Counted from the first letter of the stretch, positions 9,550 to 19,863 are shown. The stretch: DNA of 64,000 nt from Corynebacterium pseudokroppenstedtii (GCF_019754945.1 NZ_JAEUWU010000003.1:372001-436000); one strand, 5' to 3'. Translations and numbers: made by a program. The notes: a model not told the origin generated them from the sequence alone.

Positions 9550-11046
9550 CTAAAAAGCGAAACCTTCACCGCGATACGTCGTCCATGTATCGACGACTTC
9601 TCCGCCGGATACCACTAGAACCGAATTCGTCCATTCCATCGCCTCTCCGGCTTTGGCATGACGGAGCCAGACCTTATCGCCAAAGGCTAAACCATCGCTG
9701 GCGGGGCCGATTAGTGCAGTTTGGACTTCTCCGGCACCTTCTCGCGGAGCGAATTCCAGTTCTGTGGGGAAATCGATGACAGGAAGTTTGTCGTGGCTAG
9801 GGGTTCCCGACGCGACACGCCCTCCGCCAGCCACGACGATGATTCCTTTGCCGGGACGTCGGATAACGGGCAATACGAACCAGCAGGCCGGGTGGGGTTG
9901 GAAACTGCGAAAATGATCGAGTAAACCAGGGCCAATAAGCCCGGAACCGGCGGCAATTTCCGTCACAGCGCTTTCCGTTCCCGTCGACTCCAATGATCCG
10001 GTGCCGCCACCGTTGACGAACTCTAACTGATCAAGGCCCGCGGACATCAGGGCGAAATCGACGCCGTTGACGATTTCTTGTCGTCGGCTCGCAATTTCAC
10101 CGCGGGACAGCGACTGCATAATTCGTCGCATCGTCGGCCGGACACCAGTTCCCGCGTCGCCTTCGTCGGAAATCTGGCTCTCGAAGGCAAGGATTCCGAC
10201 GACCTTCATGTTCTTTCGTCCCCAGATTTCTTTGACGAAGGATTGCGCGTCGCGGATTCCATGAATGGGTGAGCGGAGTGCTCCGATTCGGAGCGAAAAG
10301 TCCTTGTCAATGGGCTGCGTTGTCCACAGTTTTGTCGCTTCTCCCGAAGAAAGCCCGGGAATGTACATGCCGCGCCCAATCACGAGGGCAGCATCGACAT
10401 CTAAACAGATGCGGAGCTCATGGCGATTCTCGGGATCGGTCACCGAATCGAGAAAATTGAGGTGCTCGGGCGAATCCGCAGTTAGTGTGATGGCGCGTGC
10501 GAGCTGTTCGTCGTTAGCAATTTCGTGCAGGGCGTCTTTATCTGTGGTGGGGGTACCAACCAACACGTCGTCTGATACCCCGTCTTTTACCAGCCAAATG
10601 GCTTCTTGGAGAGAATAGGCCTGCACACCCGAAAACCCCGGTTGGGCAAGGGCTTCCTTGATGGCGTTCTTCATCCTGAGGGACTTGCTGCTCACACGTA
10701 TCGGTGTGCCATTGGATCGCGTCACCATGTCCTTGGCATTGGCACGGAAAGCATCCAAATCCAGCACCGTGAGCGGAGCACTGTAGCGTGCAACGGCCTC
10801 GCGCACCTTTTGAGGAACACCATAGTTATGGTGATAGACCCCGCTCTGTGGAGCACTGGGGCGTAAACCATCTTTCATCGTCTCGACGATGACTCCGCCG
10901 CTTTTCCGCGCGCGCTCCGTGGCATCGTCTGCTGCAGAGAAGGCAGAGTTTAACCGGCGCTTTGCTGCGGTGAACGCGTTGGACAATCGCGTTGATGCCT
11001 CGTTATTCGATTGCGACGGGGGTGGTGTTGATTTCGGCGAGTTCAT
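9550..11046 (-). CDS. PLP enzyme of the D-threonine aldolase / D-serine dehydratase-like family
   Basis: Predicted pyridoxal-phosphate enzyme with an alanine-racemase-type TIM barrel. After a 60-residue hydrophilic N-terminal extension the barrel begins near TVLDLDAFRANA, and the PLP-lysine candidate is in RVSSKSLRMK. A Gly-rich NGGGTGS motif (phosphate binding) and the C-terminal DSD1-like metal-binding region (GDKVWLRHAKAGE) follow. The 498-residue length is longer than most family members because of the N-terminal extension. Its position beside dnaE is common in corynebacteria, as far as I recall. Substrate cannot be assigned: D-threonine aldolase, D-serine ammonia-lyase or an amine deaminase are all possible. 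ATG 11046 has AGGG upstream. Confidence 0.82.
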   Translation of the reverse strand: MNSPKSTPPPSQSNNEASTRLSNAFTAAKRRLNSAFSAADDATERARKSGGVIVETMKDGLRPSAPQSGVYHHNYGVPQKVREAVARYSAPLTVLDLDAFRANAKDMVTRSNGTPIRVSSKSLRMKNAIKEALAQPGFSGVQAYSLQEAIWLVKDGVSDDVLVGTPTTDKDALHEIANDEQLARAITLTADSPEHLNFLDSVTDPENRHELRICLDVDAALVIGRGMYIPGLSSGEATKLWTTQPIDKDFSLRIGALRSPIHGIRDAQSFVKEIWGRKNMKVVGILAFESQISDEGDAGTGVRPTMRRIMQSLSRGEIASRRQEIVNGVDFALMSAGLDQLEFVNGGGTGSLESTGTESAVTEIAAGSGLIGPGLLDHFRSFQPHPACWFVLPVIRRPGKGIIVVAGGGRVASGTPSHDKLPVIDFPTELEFAPREGAGEVQTALIGPASDGLAFGDKVWLRHAKAGEAMEWTNSVLVVSGGEVVDTWTTYRGEGFAF

Positions 11047-11347
11047 GACGCCCTGCTTTCGTTCGGGTTGCTTTCACGGGTCGATGGTGTACGTGTGTGC
11101 TCTACCGTCGGGAGCCTTCTGCAGACCGTGCGTTGGAAAGACGCTCACGGTGCAGTGACGGCTCTGTGACGGAAGCTGTGGAGTGATAGCAGTCACATTA
11201 ACGGTTCTTGGAGTAGGGCGTGCGGTTTTTCTCGAAAAGACGGCAAATGCCCCAGAGAGAAGACCTATCGACGGGGGTGACCTCGCCACAAAAATGCCCT
11301 GACCTGGACACTCGACCACACTAGAAATGCCCCCTATGATCGCGAGC
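11047..11347. other. Intergenic region between divergent PLP-enzyme gene and dnaE
   Basis: About 300 bp without a gene. It holds the dnaE promoter at its right end and an imperfect CRP/GlxR-like inverted sequence at 11182-11197 (GTGA and TCACA arms, first base off consensus). I see no small open frame with a good ribosome site and no hairpin with a T-run. Confidence 0.5.
11312..11347 (+). promoter_or_regulatory. dnaE promoter, leaderless
   Basis: A -35-like TCGACC (11312-11317), a 17-bp spacer and a consensus -10 TATGAT (11335-11340) lie so that transcription should begin at or next to ATG 11348. No ribosome site precedes that ATG. This supports 11348 over the upstream in-frame ATGs at 11327 and 11336, one of which overlaps the -10. 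Confidence 0.72.
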
Positions 11348-14300
11348 ATGGCCAATTCTTCCTTTGTTCACCTGCATAACCACACTGAGTATTCAATGCT
11401 CGACGGAATGGCCAAGGTTGACCTGCTGGTGGACGAAGTAAAACGGCAGAACATGCCGGCAGTCGGAATGACCGACCACGGCAACATGTTCGGATCCGAC
11501 GCTTTCTACCGCGCCATGACGGCGAACGACATCAAGCCCATTATCGGCGTCGAATGCTATATGGCCCCCGACTCCCGCTTTAATAAAAAGCGCGTTCGGT
11601 GGGGTGAAGCCCACCAGAAGCGTGACGACGTGTCGGCCTCGGGTGCTTACCTGCACCAAACGATGATCGCGGAGAATGCCACCGGACTGAAAAACCTCTT
11701 TTACCTGTCCTCGATGGCGTCGTATGAGGGGCAGCTTGGTAAATGGCCTCGCATGGATGCTGAGCTGATCGCAGAGCATTCCGAGGGAATCATCGCTACG
11801 ACGGCGTGCCCGTCTGGTGAAGTTCAAACCCGCCTCCGGCTCGGGCAGTTCGACGAAGCGCTCAAAGCGGCCGCCAAATGGCAGGACATTTACGGGAAAG
11901 ACAATTATTTCCTGGAGCTCATGGACCACGGTATCGAGATCGAGCAGCGGGTCCGTAATGAGTTATTAGAAATTGGCCGAAAGCTCAACATCCCTCCGCT
12001 GGTGACGAACGATTGCCACTACGTCACCAAGGACCAGGCCCGGTCACACGAAGTGATGCTGTGTGTGCAAACGGGTTCGACGATGAACGAACCCACCTTG
12101 GACCAAGGCGGTAACCGCTTTGCCTTTAACGGTGACGGCTACTACCTGAAATCGGCCCGGGAGATGCGAGATACGTGGGACGACATGGTCCCCGGTGGGT
12201 GCGATAACACCCTGCTTATCGCCGAGCGCGTCGGGGATTACAGCGAAATTTGGGAGCCCCACACCCACGATCGCATGCCGAAATACGACGTCCCAGAGGG
12301 CTACACGCCGACGTCGTGGCTCACCCACGAAGTTGAACAAGGCCTGAAAAAGCGCTTCGAGGGCCAGCCCGTTCCGCAGGAGTACACCGATCGGGCCAAG
12401 TACGAAATCGGTGTCATCGATTTCAAGGGCTACCCCAGCTACTTCCTCGTCGTGGCCGATCTGATCAAGCACGCGCGCCGGGTCGGTATTCGCGTGGGGC
12501 CCGGCCGTGGTTCAGCTGCAGGATCCTTGGTTGCGTACGCGTTGACTATTACGAATATCGATCCGCTCCAGCACGGATTGTTGTTCGAGCGATTCCTTAA
12601 CCCTGAGCGCCCGTCGGCACCTGATATCGATATCGACTTCGACGATCGTCGCCGCGGTGAGATGATCCGCTATGCGGCAGATAACTGGGGTGAAGACAAG
12701 GTCGCTCAGGTTATTACCTTCGGCACGGTGAAGACGAAGCAAGCGTTGAAAGACTCTGCTCGCGCGCACTTCGGGCAACCGGGTTTCCAAATGGCGGAGC
12801 GGATTACGAAGGCCCTGCCGGCGCCCATCATGGCGAAGGACATTCCTTTGTCCGGCATCGTCGACCCTGAGCACCCCCGCTACAGCGAGGCCGCTGAGGT
12901 TCGCCAGCTCATCGAAACCGATCCCGATGTGAAGAAGATTTTCGACACGGCTCGGGGTCTCGAGGGCGTCGTCCGTCAGGCTGGTGTTCACGCCTGTGCC
13001 GTGATTATGGCGTCGGTGCCATTGCTCGACCACATCCCCATGTGGAAGCGCGCCCAAGACGGGGCGATCATCACCGGCTGGCCATACCCGGCGTGTGAGG
13101 CCATTGGCCTGTTGAAGATGGACTTCCTGGGGCTGCGAAACCTCACCGTTATCGGCGACTGCATTGAGAACATCAAAGAAAACAGAGGAGAGGACCTCGA
13201 CCTTGAGGGCCTCTCTGTTGTCGACGAGCCGACGTATGAGTTGCTCTCGCGCGGCGATACTCTCGGCGTGTTCCAGCTGGATAGTGGTGGTATGCGTGAG
13301 CTGCTCAAACGCATGGGCCCAACCGAATTCTCGGATATTGTTGCGGCGTTGGCGCTCTACCGCCCAGGACCGATGGGTGAGGGTGCGCATTGGTCCTACG
13401 CCGACCGTAAGAACGGGCGTGAAAAGATCACCCCGATTCACCCTGAATTGGAGGAACCGCTTCGAGACATTCTGGCGGAGACCTACGGCCTGATTGTCTA
13501 CCAGGAGCAGATCATGAAGATCTCGCAGAAGGTAGCCAATTATTCCGCGGGCCAAGCTGATAGCTTCCGAAAAGCGATGGGTAAGAAGAAGCCCGAGGTT
13601 CTGGCGAAAGAACGTGTCAGTTTCGAAGCCGGAATGAAAGAGAACGGCTATTCGGACGACGCTATTAATACCCTGTGGAAAGTGATTCTGCCGTTCGCCG
13701 GTTACGCCTTTAACAAGTCTCACGCCGCCGGTTACGGATTAGTGTCCTTCTGGACGGCATATTTGAAGGCGAATTACACAGCCGAGTACATGGCGGCTCT
13801 TTTGACATCCGTGTCAGATAAAAAAGATAAGTCTGCCATTTATCTTTCGGATTGCCGTCACTTGGGTATTGATGTGTTGTCTCCCGACGTTAATTCGTCG
13901 AAATACACGTTCCAGTCAGTGGGCAAGGATATTCGCTTTGGTCTGGGCGCTGTCCGCAATGTTGGTGAAGATGTCGTGGAGTCGATTGTTTCGACGCGCC
14001 GGGAGAAAGGTGCGTTTAAAGACTTCACTGACTATTTGAATAAGATCGACACTATTGCGTGTAACCGACGAGTGACCGAATCGTTAATCAAAGCCGGTGC
14101 ATTCGATTCCATGGGGCACCCGCGTAAAGGGCTTTATTTGATCCATGAAGACGCGGTCGATTCCGTCATTTCGACCAAGAAAGCGGCGGACAAGGGGCAG
14201 TTCGATCTTTTCGCTGGTCTAGGTGGAGAAGCTGAGGAAGAAGATTCGGCCTTTTCCATTGAGGTTCCTGACCAGGAATGGGACCGTAAGCATAAGTTGG

Positions 14301-14926
14301 CTTTAGAGCGCGAAATGCTCGGGTTGTATGTCTCAGGACATCCGCTTGACGGGTATGAAGAGACATTAGCTGCTCAGACGGATACGCCACTGACCACCGT
14401 GTTGTCGGGTGAGCTGAAGGATAAACAGGACGTCGTTATTGGCGGAATTATCTCCGCCGTGGACCGTCGTTTCTCGAAGAAAGATGGCTCCCCATGGGCC
14501 ATTGTCACTATTGAGGACCATAACGGCGCTTCCGTGGATATCCTCGTTTTCAATAAACTCTATGCATTAGTGGCACCACTCATTGTGGAAGACACGATTA
14601 TTAAAGCTAAGGCGCATATTAAATACCGTGATGACCGCATGAGTGTCTTTTGCGACGACCTCACCCAAGCGGATTTGAGCCTCAACGGTGGTGGCAAAGG
14701 GAGTCCGCTGAAATTGAAGATGCGCACTGACCAATGCACCAAGGAGAATATTGCCCGGCTAAAGAAAGTTTTAGTCGAGAATAAGGGCGACTCCGATGTT
14801 TATTTGACCCTTGTCGACGGCGCCAACTCCACCATGATGGTTCTGGGCAATCACCTGCGGGTGGACCGTTCGAGTTCCCTGATGGGTGACCTTAAAGCCA
14901 CGTTGGGCGCTGGTATCGTGGCCTAG
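11348..14926 (+). CDS. dnaE: DNA polymerase III alpha subunit
   Basis: Replicative polymerase catalytic subunit, 1192 residues. The N-terminal PHP domain opens with [15 protein letters not shown] and carries the MTDHGNMFG motif. The polymerase core shows GRGSAAGS, then the catalytic carboxylates in PDIDIDFDD, with the third in the [11 protein letters not shown] region. A tandem helix-hairpin-helix region, an OB-fold ([19 protein letters not shown]) and a C-terminal tail end the protein. This is the DnaE1 type essential for replication in actinobacteria. A TATGAT box 7 nt before ATG 11348 sets the start. Transcription converges on treZ. Confidence 0.97.
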   Translation: MANSSFVHLHNHTEYSMLDGMAKVDLLVDEVKRQNMPAVGMTDHGNMFGSDAFYRAMTANDIKPIIGVECYMAPDSRFNKKRVRWGEAHQKRDDVSASGAYLHQTMIAENATGLKNLFYLSSMASYEGQLGKWPRMDAELIAEHSEGIIATTACPSGEVQTRLRLGQFDEALKAAAKWQDIYGKDNYFLELMDHGIEIEQRVRNELLEIGRKLNIPPLVTNDCHYVTKDQARSHEVMLCVQTGSTMNEPTLDQGGNRFAFNGDGYYLKSAREMRDTWDDMVPGGCDNTLLIAERVGDYSEIWEPHTHDRMPKYDVPEGYTPTSWLTHEVEQGLKKRFEGQPVPQEYTDRAKYEIGVIDFKGYPSYFLVVADLIKHARRVGIRVGPGRGSAAGSLVAYALTITNIDPLQHGLLFERFLNPERPSAPDIDIDFDDRRRGEMIRYAADNWGEDKVAQVITFGTVKTKQALKDSARAHFGQPGFQMAERITKALPAPIMAKDIPLSGIVDPEHPRYSEAAEVRQLIETDPDVKKIFDTARGLEGVVRQAGVHACAVIMASVPLLDHIPMWKRAQDGAIITGWPYPACEAIGLLKMDFLGLRNLTVIGDCIENIKENRGEDLDLEGLSVVDEPTYELLSRGDTLGVFQLDSGGMRELLKRMGPTEFSDIVAALALYRPGPMGEGAHWSYADRKNGREKITPIHPELEEPLRDILAETYGLIVYQEQIMKISQKVANYSAGQADSFRKAMGKKKPEVLAKERVSFEAGMKENGYSDDAINTLWKVILPFAGYAFNKSHAAGYGLVSFWTAYLKANYTAEYMAALLTSVSDKKDKSAIYLSDCRHLGIDVLSPDVNSSKYTFQSVGKDIRFGLGAVRNVGEDVVESIVSTRREKGAFKDFTDYLNKIDTIACNRRVTESLIKAGAFDSMGHPRKGLYLIHEDAVDSVISTKKAADKGQFDLFAGLGGEAEEEDSAFSIEVPDQEWDRKHKLALEREMLGLYVSGHPLDGYEETLAAQTDTPLTTVLSGELKDKQDVVIGGIISAVDRRFSKKDGSPWAIVTIEDHNGASVDILVFNKLYALVAPLIVEDTIIKAKAHIKYRDDRMSVFCDDLTQADLSLNGGGKGSPLKLKMRTDQCTKENIARLKKVLVENKGDSDVYLTLVDGANSTMMVLGNHLRVDRSSSLMGDLKATLGAGIVA

Positions 14927-14984
14927 CCGTTCCCACGGAACGGTAACTCCCTAGGTCGATAGTTTCTGTTTCGACCTAGGGAGT
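14927..14984 (+). terminator. Two stacked hairpins between convergent dnaE and treZ
   Basis: A 7-bp inverted repeat (CCGTTCC / GGAACGG, 14927-14943) is followed by a perfect 14-bp inverted repeat (ACTCCCTAGGTCGA 14946-14959 with TCGACCTAGGGAGT 14971-14984). There is no T-run, so it may act as a bidirectional pause or 3'-end stabiliser rather than a classic intrinsic terminator. Confidence 0.55.
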
Positions 14985-15034
14985 CTGACTATTCGCTCGT
15001 AGGCTGACCTATCGTATTGACCTATTCTGTCGGC

Positions 15035-17218
15035 CTACCGCGCAACAATGATCGTTTCCCAGGGGCCTAGCGTAACGCGGGGCTCATCGTCTTTACCAGT
15101 GCTTTTACCATTCGTCGACGGTTTCAGCGTGGTGGCCGTGTGTGTCGCTAACGACGCGTCTTCGCCTTCTGAACCGCCGAAGCGGAAGATGACAGTCCAG
15201 TCGTTAATGTCGCTGCCGTGGGGGAGCGGAACATCGGCTGGTTCGTCGGCAAGGTTGATGAAAGCAGATATAGCATTGTCGCCGTCGGTCTGGGCCGATG
15301 CAGTTTTACCTCCACCGGCGGGGACAGCCGTATTCGTGACCGGGGAGAACCTATCTACCCGGATCCACCTACCTCGTCCGGGTGATTCGTCGACAACCGG
15401 CGGGGTTGAAAGCGCACCCGAGGCATTGACGTCGGCTCCGTGAGCTGCCGCGGCAGGGTTGCCACTATCGTCATGCCACGACACTGAGATGGACGCGAAG
15501 TTACCTGAGCGAAGGAGAGGGAAATCTTCCCTCAGCGCGATGAGCTTCCGGTACGCATCATGAATGGCCTGATGAGAACCCTCGGTGAGCTCGTCCCAAT
15601 CTAACCGTGCGGAATCAAATGTTGATTGCGCAGACGGATCAGGCACAGCATCGTCACTCCATCCCGCGCGTGCGAATTCGCGCTTGCGCCCCTCCTTGGT
15701 CAATTCATTCAGTTCATCGGATTCATGCGAAGCAAAGAACGGAAATGGCGTGGAGGCACCCCACTCTTCGCCTTCGAAGAGCATGGGCGTGTAGGGAGAA
15801 GTGAAAACAAGCGCGGCTTTCGCGACTTGCTGCTCCGGCGTGAGATTCATGCTCGGCCGGTCGCCGGCCGCGCGGTTGCCAGTCTGATCGTGAGTCGTCG
15901 TATATGTGACAAAGGACGACGCAGGTTGTGTCGCATGGTGGATCGGCCGACCATGCGTCCGGCCACGGAACTGCGAATAGCGGCCATCATGCCAGAAGGC
16001 CCTGGTCAGCGCCGTAGCAAGAACCTTAGGAGACCCGAAATCACCATAGTAGGCGTGGTGCTCACCGGAGACCGCCGAATGAATGGCGTGGTGGACATCA
16101 TCACACCACTGGCCGGCCAACCCATAACCACCGGCGGCGACGGGGCTCACGATGCGCGGATCATTTTGGTCTGATTCCGCAATGAGCGTGCGGGGAATAC
16201 CGGTACGGGCTGTCACGTCGCGTGCCACGTCGTTCATCTGCTCCAGGATCGGATGAGCACCCGGGTCGTTGAACGCGTGAACAGCGTCGAGCCGTAGGGC
16301 ATCGATACGGAACTCGGTGAACCAGCGTCGGATCGCGTCCATGATCAGGCGCCGAACAGTGTCTGAATGATCACCGACGAGGTTGACCACCTCGCCCCAC
16401 CCGGTTGAACCGCCTGAAGTGTAGGGCGCGAACGCGCCGCCATAATATCCGTCGGGGCCGAAATGGTTATAGACGACATCAAGGCACACGGCCATGCCAT
16501 GCTGGTGGGCCTCATCAACCAGTTTCCGCAGACCGTCCGGCCCGCCGTACGACTCTTGGACAGCAAACCAATTGGTCCCGTCATAACCCCAGTTCCGCGT
16601 GCCTCCGAAGGGGGCAACAGGCATGAGCTCAATCGTCGTTACTCCCAAATCCTTGAGGTAGGGGAGCTTCCCGATGAGTCCATCGAATGTTCCTTCGGGA
16701 GTAAATGTTCCGACGTGAAGCTCGTAGAGGACGGATCCTTCCAAGGGGCGGCCACGCCACTGGGTGCAGGTGAATTCGTATGTCGGCTCCCATATTTCAC
16801 TGAACCCGTGGACGCCGTCCGGCTGTCGCTCGGAGCATGGGTCAGGAAACGGCCCGACCCATTCAATAGCCTCGCTATTTTTGGTCGACGTTGTGTCGTC
16901 GCTGGCAGCGGGATCAGTGGTGATGGAGAAGGCGTACCGGTCACCGGGTTGTGCCGGAATATCGGAGATCCACCATTCCCCGGTGTGATGCAGGGTGTAG
17001 ACCACCGTGTCGGCGTCACCGGTAATGTCGTCGGAGTCTGTAGAAGTCGACGCGGGAAGTGCCGACGAACTATGCTCGCGCGAGCTGGATCTATCCTGTT
17101 GTTCATGAGGACGCCGTACATGAACACGTGCGGCGGTGGCGTCGGGCGACCACAAACGGAAATAGCGTTCCGGGGACGTCGTGGTCTCTGTGGATTGGGC
17201 GGGCCTGGTGTGTTCCAT
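15035..17218 (-). CDS. treZ: Malto-oligosyltrehalose trehalohydrolase
   Basis: Releases trehalose from maltooligosyl trehalose made by TreY, the last step of the TreYZ route from glycogen or maltodextrin. GH13 fold: an N-terminal CBM48-like domain, then the barrel with LDVVYNHFGPDGYY, RIDALRLDAVHAF (nucleophile Asp) and IAESDQND (acid Glu). The GGTRNWGYDGTNWFA segment is typical of TreZ. The protein is 727 residues against about 580 normally. The excess is Ser/Asp-rich insertions, one between residues 36 and 70 and another near the C-terminus. The ATG at 17218 is preceded by TACCCT at a 6-nt gap, suggesting a leaderless transcript; the open frame extends 12 codons further upstream. Confidence 0.93.
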   Translation of the reverse strand: MEHTRPAQSTETTTSPERYFRLWSPDATAARVHVRRPHEQQDRSSSREHSSSALPASTSTDSDDITGDADTVVYTLHHTGEWWISDIPAQPGDRYAFSITTDPAASDDTTSTKNSEAIEWVGPFPDPCSERQPDGVHGFSEIWEPTYEFTCTQWRGRPLEGSVLYELHVGTFTPEGTFDGLIGKLPYLKDLGVTTIELMPVAPFGGTRNWGYDGTNWFAVQESYGGPDGLRKLVDEAHQHGMAVCLDVVYNHFGPDGYYGGAFAPYTSGGSTGWGEVVNLVGDHSDTVRRLIMDAIRRWFTEFRIDALRLDAVHAFNDPGAHPILEQMNDVARDVTARTGIPRTLIAESDQNDPRIVSPVAAGGYGLAGQWCDDVHHAIHSAVSGEHHAYYGDFGSPKVLATALTRAFWHDGRYSQFRGRTHGRPIHHATQPASSFVTYTTTHDQTGNRAAGDRPSMNLTPEQQVAKAALVFTSPYTPMLFEGEEWGASTPFPFFASHESDELNELTKEGRKREFARAGWSDDAVPDPSAQSTFDSARLDWDELTEGSHQAIHDAYRKLIALREDFPLLRSGNFASISVSWHDDSGNPAAAAHGADVNASGALSTPPVVDESPGRGRWIRVDRFSPVTNTAVPAGGGKTASAQTDGDNAISAFINLADEPADVPLPHGSDINDWTVIFRFGGSEGEDASLATHTATTLKPSTNGKSTGKDDEPRVTLGPWETIIVAR

Positions 17219-17295
17219 ATATCTAGGGTAGGGGATTTGCGCCGGGGAGAGCATGTCAGTTCTCAGCGAGCAGGCCAGCTTTACAATAAATCCTT
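17219..17295. promoter_or_regulatory. Divergent leaderless promoters, treZ and yigZ-like gene
   Basis: In 77 bp there are two -10 boxes facing away from each other: TACCCT on the minus strand (17225-17230, 6 nt from treZ ATG) and TACAAT on the plus strand (17282-17287, 8 nt from ATG 17296). Neither gene has a ribosome site. Confidence 0.55.
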
Positions 17296-18057
17296 ATGAG
17301 CACCCAGCCGTTGTATGTCGTCCCGCGGGATTATCAGGACTACACCACTGAGCAGGAAATCAAACGGTCCCGTTTTATTTGCCATCTCCGGCGGGCCGAT
17401 TCAGAGGACGATGCGCGCCAGCATGTTGCCGATATCCGCAAGGCATACCCCGATGCACGCCACCATTGCAGTGCGTTTATTACCGCGGCGTCGGATGAAG
17501 CTGATGACATGCCGGACAAGGTGAACGCGCCACTGATGCTCATTGAGCGTTCCTCCGACGACGGCGAACCTGCAGGAACCGCTGGCCAGCCGATGCTCAA
17601 TGTCTTGCGCGAATCGGGAATGACCAACGTGTGTGCCGTCGTCGTCCGATATTTTGGTGGAACCAAACTGGGGGCGGGCGGCTTGGTTCGCGCGTACTCA
17701 GATTCTGTGGCGCAGACAGTATCTATCGCGCCGACATCGCGACGTCGTCGTGCTTTACGTATTACCTTTATTGTCTCTATTTCCGACGCAGGCCGCGTGG
17801 AATCTGCGCTCCGCAGCGATGACTGGTCAGTGGAACCCACTGTGTACGGGTCGGGTGCACCTGAGGACGCACGTCCACTGGATACCAGCGCAACGCAGCT
17901 CAACGAGGGTAGCGGGGGCAGTGGAAACATTGCGCAGATCAACGTCGTCGTCTCCCCGAGCGATGTCGACGCCGTGGTATCCGTAGTAGCCGCATTGACG
18001 CAAGGGGTTTTCAACACCTACGAGACCGGAATAACATGGAGAGAAACCTCCACCTAA
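17296..18057 (+). CDS. yigZ: YigZ/IMPACT (UPF0029) family protein
   Basis: Conserved cytosolic protein of 253 residues with the UPF0029/IMPACT N-terminal domain: KRSRFICHL, ARHHCSAFI, DDGEPAGTAGQPML and VVRYFGGTKLGAGGLVRAYS are all family signatures. Bacterial members are linked to translation or ribosome-associated regulation, but the biochemical role is not settled. The C-terminal half has an inserted hydrophilic segment (about residues 185-210) before the ferredoxin-like DUF1949-type end. ATG 17296 is preceded by TACAAT and no ribosome site. Confidence 0.88.
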   Translation: MSTQPLYVVPRDYQDYTTEQEIKRSRFICHLRRADSEDDARQHVADIRKAYPDARHHCSAFITAASDEADDMPDKVNAPLMLIERSSDDGEPAGTAGQPMLNVLRESGMTNVCAVVVRYFGGTKLGAGGLVRAYSDSVAQTVSIAPTSRRRRALRITFIVSISDAGRVESALRSDDWSVEPTVYGSGAPEDARPLDTSATQLNEGSGGSGNIAQINVVVSPSDVDAVVSVVAALTQGVFNTYETGITWRETST

Positions 18058-18063
18058 GGTCTT

Positions 18064-19149
18064 ATGCTCCCAGAAAGTGACGGTTCGGCTGTGAACGGGT
18101 CCGTATCTCAGAACCAGACAACTACAATCGGCGGCCGTGATGGGCGGCCCGATCGAGAGCCCGGGCGCCCGGGAATTAACCGACGTTCGTTCCTTCGCGC
18201 CGCAGGAGTCAGTGTCATTGTGGCAGCGGGGTGGGGTCTTGCCGCATGCTCATCAGATTCGTCAGGTGATTCCGCAGAGCAATCGTCGGGAGCCAACCAG
18301 AAAGGTTTGAATGGGAAAGACAGCCGGGTTGCCGCAGTAGGAATGGGGGATGGAGACACCCTTATCGCGTTGGGAATCATCCCCGTGATTACGACCTCGT
18401 ACGGTGTTCAGCCGAAAGCCCTTAATAGTTGGACTAGCGAGGCTTTACAGTCGCGGAAGATTCATGACCTCCCTATCGTGTTGGATAGCACTCAAGAAGC
18501 GTTCTCAACGTCGGTGCTTGAGACGATTGCCCACAAAAATCCTTCTTTGATCGTGGCGATTAATACGGCAGTGGATAAAGAAGCGCATCAGCGTCTCTCT
18601 GCCATCGCACCCATAGCGACGCATTCCGACAAGTATCAGGACTATGAAATTCCCTGGGATGAACAGATCAAAGAAGTATGCAAAGCAGTTGATAGGGAAG
18701 GGGACGCGAGCAAGCTGATTGACGGCGTCAAGGAGTCCTTCAAGAAATACCGGGACAAGCACACCGACATCCAGAATAAAAAGGCTGCCATCGTCATGCC
18801 CTACGATGGCAAAGTCGCCGTCTATGACGATTCGGCCGGACGGGGGCAATTCATAACGAACATGGGCTACACCATCCCTCAATCGGTGCAGGGGGACGGT
18901 TCTGGCGGTCAGAGTTCGGCGTTCTACCACGAAATATCAGCCGAAAACTATGACATCTTTCGAGGTCTCGACAAACTTTTCGTCATTGATTATGCAGGCA
19001 AAAGCGAGGCATTTCTCCATGACCCTGTGTTCAGCTCACTCGACGTAGCACAGGAAGGTCGCACTCAAGTTCTTCAGGAGGAACTCGGAACAGCCATGAG
19101 CATGCCAAACCCCCTGTCCGTCCCCTGGGCACTATCAAAAATCGAGTGA
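18064..19149 (+). CDS. Iron-siderophore ABC transporter substrate-binding lipoprotein
   Basis: Extracytoplasmic receptor of the FecB/FhuD-type periplasmic-binding family, 361 residues. A 38-residue hydrophilic leader precedes a twin-arginine motif (RR 40-41 in NRRSFLRAAG), a hydrophobic core and a lipobox LAAC with Cys 62, so it is probably a Tat-exported lipoprotein. The binding domain follows: VAAVGMGDGDTLIALGI, then the long connecting helix and a second lobe with AFYHEISAEN. No permease or ATPase genes are adjacent, so the transporter partner must be elsewhere. The start ATG 18064 has AGG just upstream; a GTG at 18091 is an alternative. Confidence 0.85.
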   Translation: MLPESDGSAVNGSVSQNQTTTIGGRDGRPDREPGRPGINRRSFLRAAGVSVIVAAGWGLAACSSDSSGDSAEQSSGANQKGLNGKDSRVAAVGMGDGDTLIALGIIPVITTSYGVQPKALNSWTSEALQSRKIHDLPIVLDSTQEAFSTSVLETIAHKNPSLIVAINTAVDKEAHQRLSAIAPIATHSDKYQDYEIPWDEQIKEVCKAVDREGDASKLIDGVKESFKKYRDKHTDIQNKKAAIVMPYDGKVAVYDDSAGRGQFITNMGYTIPQSVQGDGSGGQSSAFYHEISAENYDIFRGLDKLFVIDYAGKSEAFLHDPVFSSLDVAQEGRTQVLQEELGTAMSMPNPLSVPWALSKIE

Positions 19150-19161
19150 CCATTTCTTCGC

Positions 19162-19167
19162 TAGAGT
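19162..19167 (+). promoter_or_regulatory. -10 box for leaderless small membrane protein gene
   Basis: TAGAGT then 6 nt then ATG 19174, in the same geometry as the other leaderless starts in this window. Confidence 0.45.
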
Positions 19168-19173
19168 GTAAGC

Positions 19174-19410
19174 ATGAGTTCTCAGGTTGATCGATACGTC
19201 GCAGCCTCACCCGCACAACGTAAAGCTGATGTGAGAAAATACTCCGCCCGCAGTGCCACCTTCGCCGGTGTCGGAATTATCGCGCTGATTACCAGCGCAG
19301 TAGCAAGTTCGACATTCTTCATTATCGTCAGCATGCTCATCGTTGTCGCTGGAGCATGGGATGGCTACAAAGTCATGAGAATCCTCAAGCACGAAGATAC
19401 CTGGACATAA
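19174..19410 (+). CDS. Small two-helix membrane protein, unknown
   Basis: A 78-residue protein with a hydrophilic N-terminus (about 27 residues) and two hydrophobic segments (ATFAGVGIIALITSAVAS and FFIIVSMLIVVAGAW), ending in a short charged tail. Function is unknown. It sits 10 nt before the S4-domain gene on the same strand and may be co-transcribed with it. A TAGAGT box 6 nt before the ATG supports the start. Confidence 0.7.
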   Translation: MSSQVDRYVAASPAQRKADVRKYSARSATFAGVGIIALITSAVASSTFFIIVSMLIVVAGAWDGYKVMRILKHEDTWT

Positions 19411-19419
19411 AACCTGGTC

Positions 19420-19821
19420 ATGTCACCGACGAAACACAGTTCCGCAGCGGACAACACCTCAGCTGTTCGTACCGACATATGGGTGTGGGCTGTCCGCCTA
19501 TACAAAACTCGCACCGCTGCCACCGGCGCAGTCCGTGCTGGTCACGTTAAAGTCAACGGCAAACAAATCAAACCGGCACAAACAGTCGTCCCTGGCGACG
19601 TCGTTCGGGCGTGGTCACATCACCGGGAATTCATTGTCGAAGTCGTCAAAACTCCCACCAAACGTGTAGGCGCAGCCGTAGCACGAGAGTGCTATATCGA
19701 CCATTCCCCGCCACCACCGTCACCCGAAATACTTGCGTCCATGCCGCGCCGGGATCGTGGTGCTGGTCGACCGACGAAGAAAGAGCGTCGGCAGATGGAG
19801 AAGCTGCGGGGTCGTCGGTAA
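19420..19821 (+). CDS. S4-domain RNA-binding protein (Hsp15-like)
   Basis: A 133-residue protein with one S4 domain: DIWVWAVRLYKTRTAAT followed by VKVNGKQIKPAQTVVPGDVV. The basic C-terminus (GAGRPTKKERRQMEKLRGRR) is typical of the Hsp15 group, which in E. coli recycles stalled 50S subunits carrying nascent chains. Equivalent function here is an inference from the family. The ATG at 19420 has only a weak purine tract upstream. Confidence 0.88.
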   Translation: MSPTKHSSAADNTSAVRTDIWVWAVRLYKTRTAATGAVRAGHVKVNGKQIKPAQTVVPGDVVRAWSHHREFIVEVVKTPTKRVGAAVARECYIDHSPPPPSPEILASMPRRDRGAGRPTKKERRQMEKLRGRR

Positions 19822-19863
19822 AGACCGGAGTAGAATAGGTGCGATTGGATATGGGCGCTTAGT

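Noticed and set aside
11182..11197. Possible GlxR site upstream of dnaE
   Set aside because: The left arm departs from consensus at the first base and it is 150 bp from the start; it is too weak to list as a regulatory feature by itself.
12512..13723. A 403-codon frame on the minus strand inside dnaE
   Set aside because: It overlaps the catalytic core of dnaE and has no ribosome site or family resemblance.
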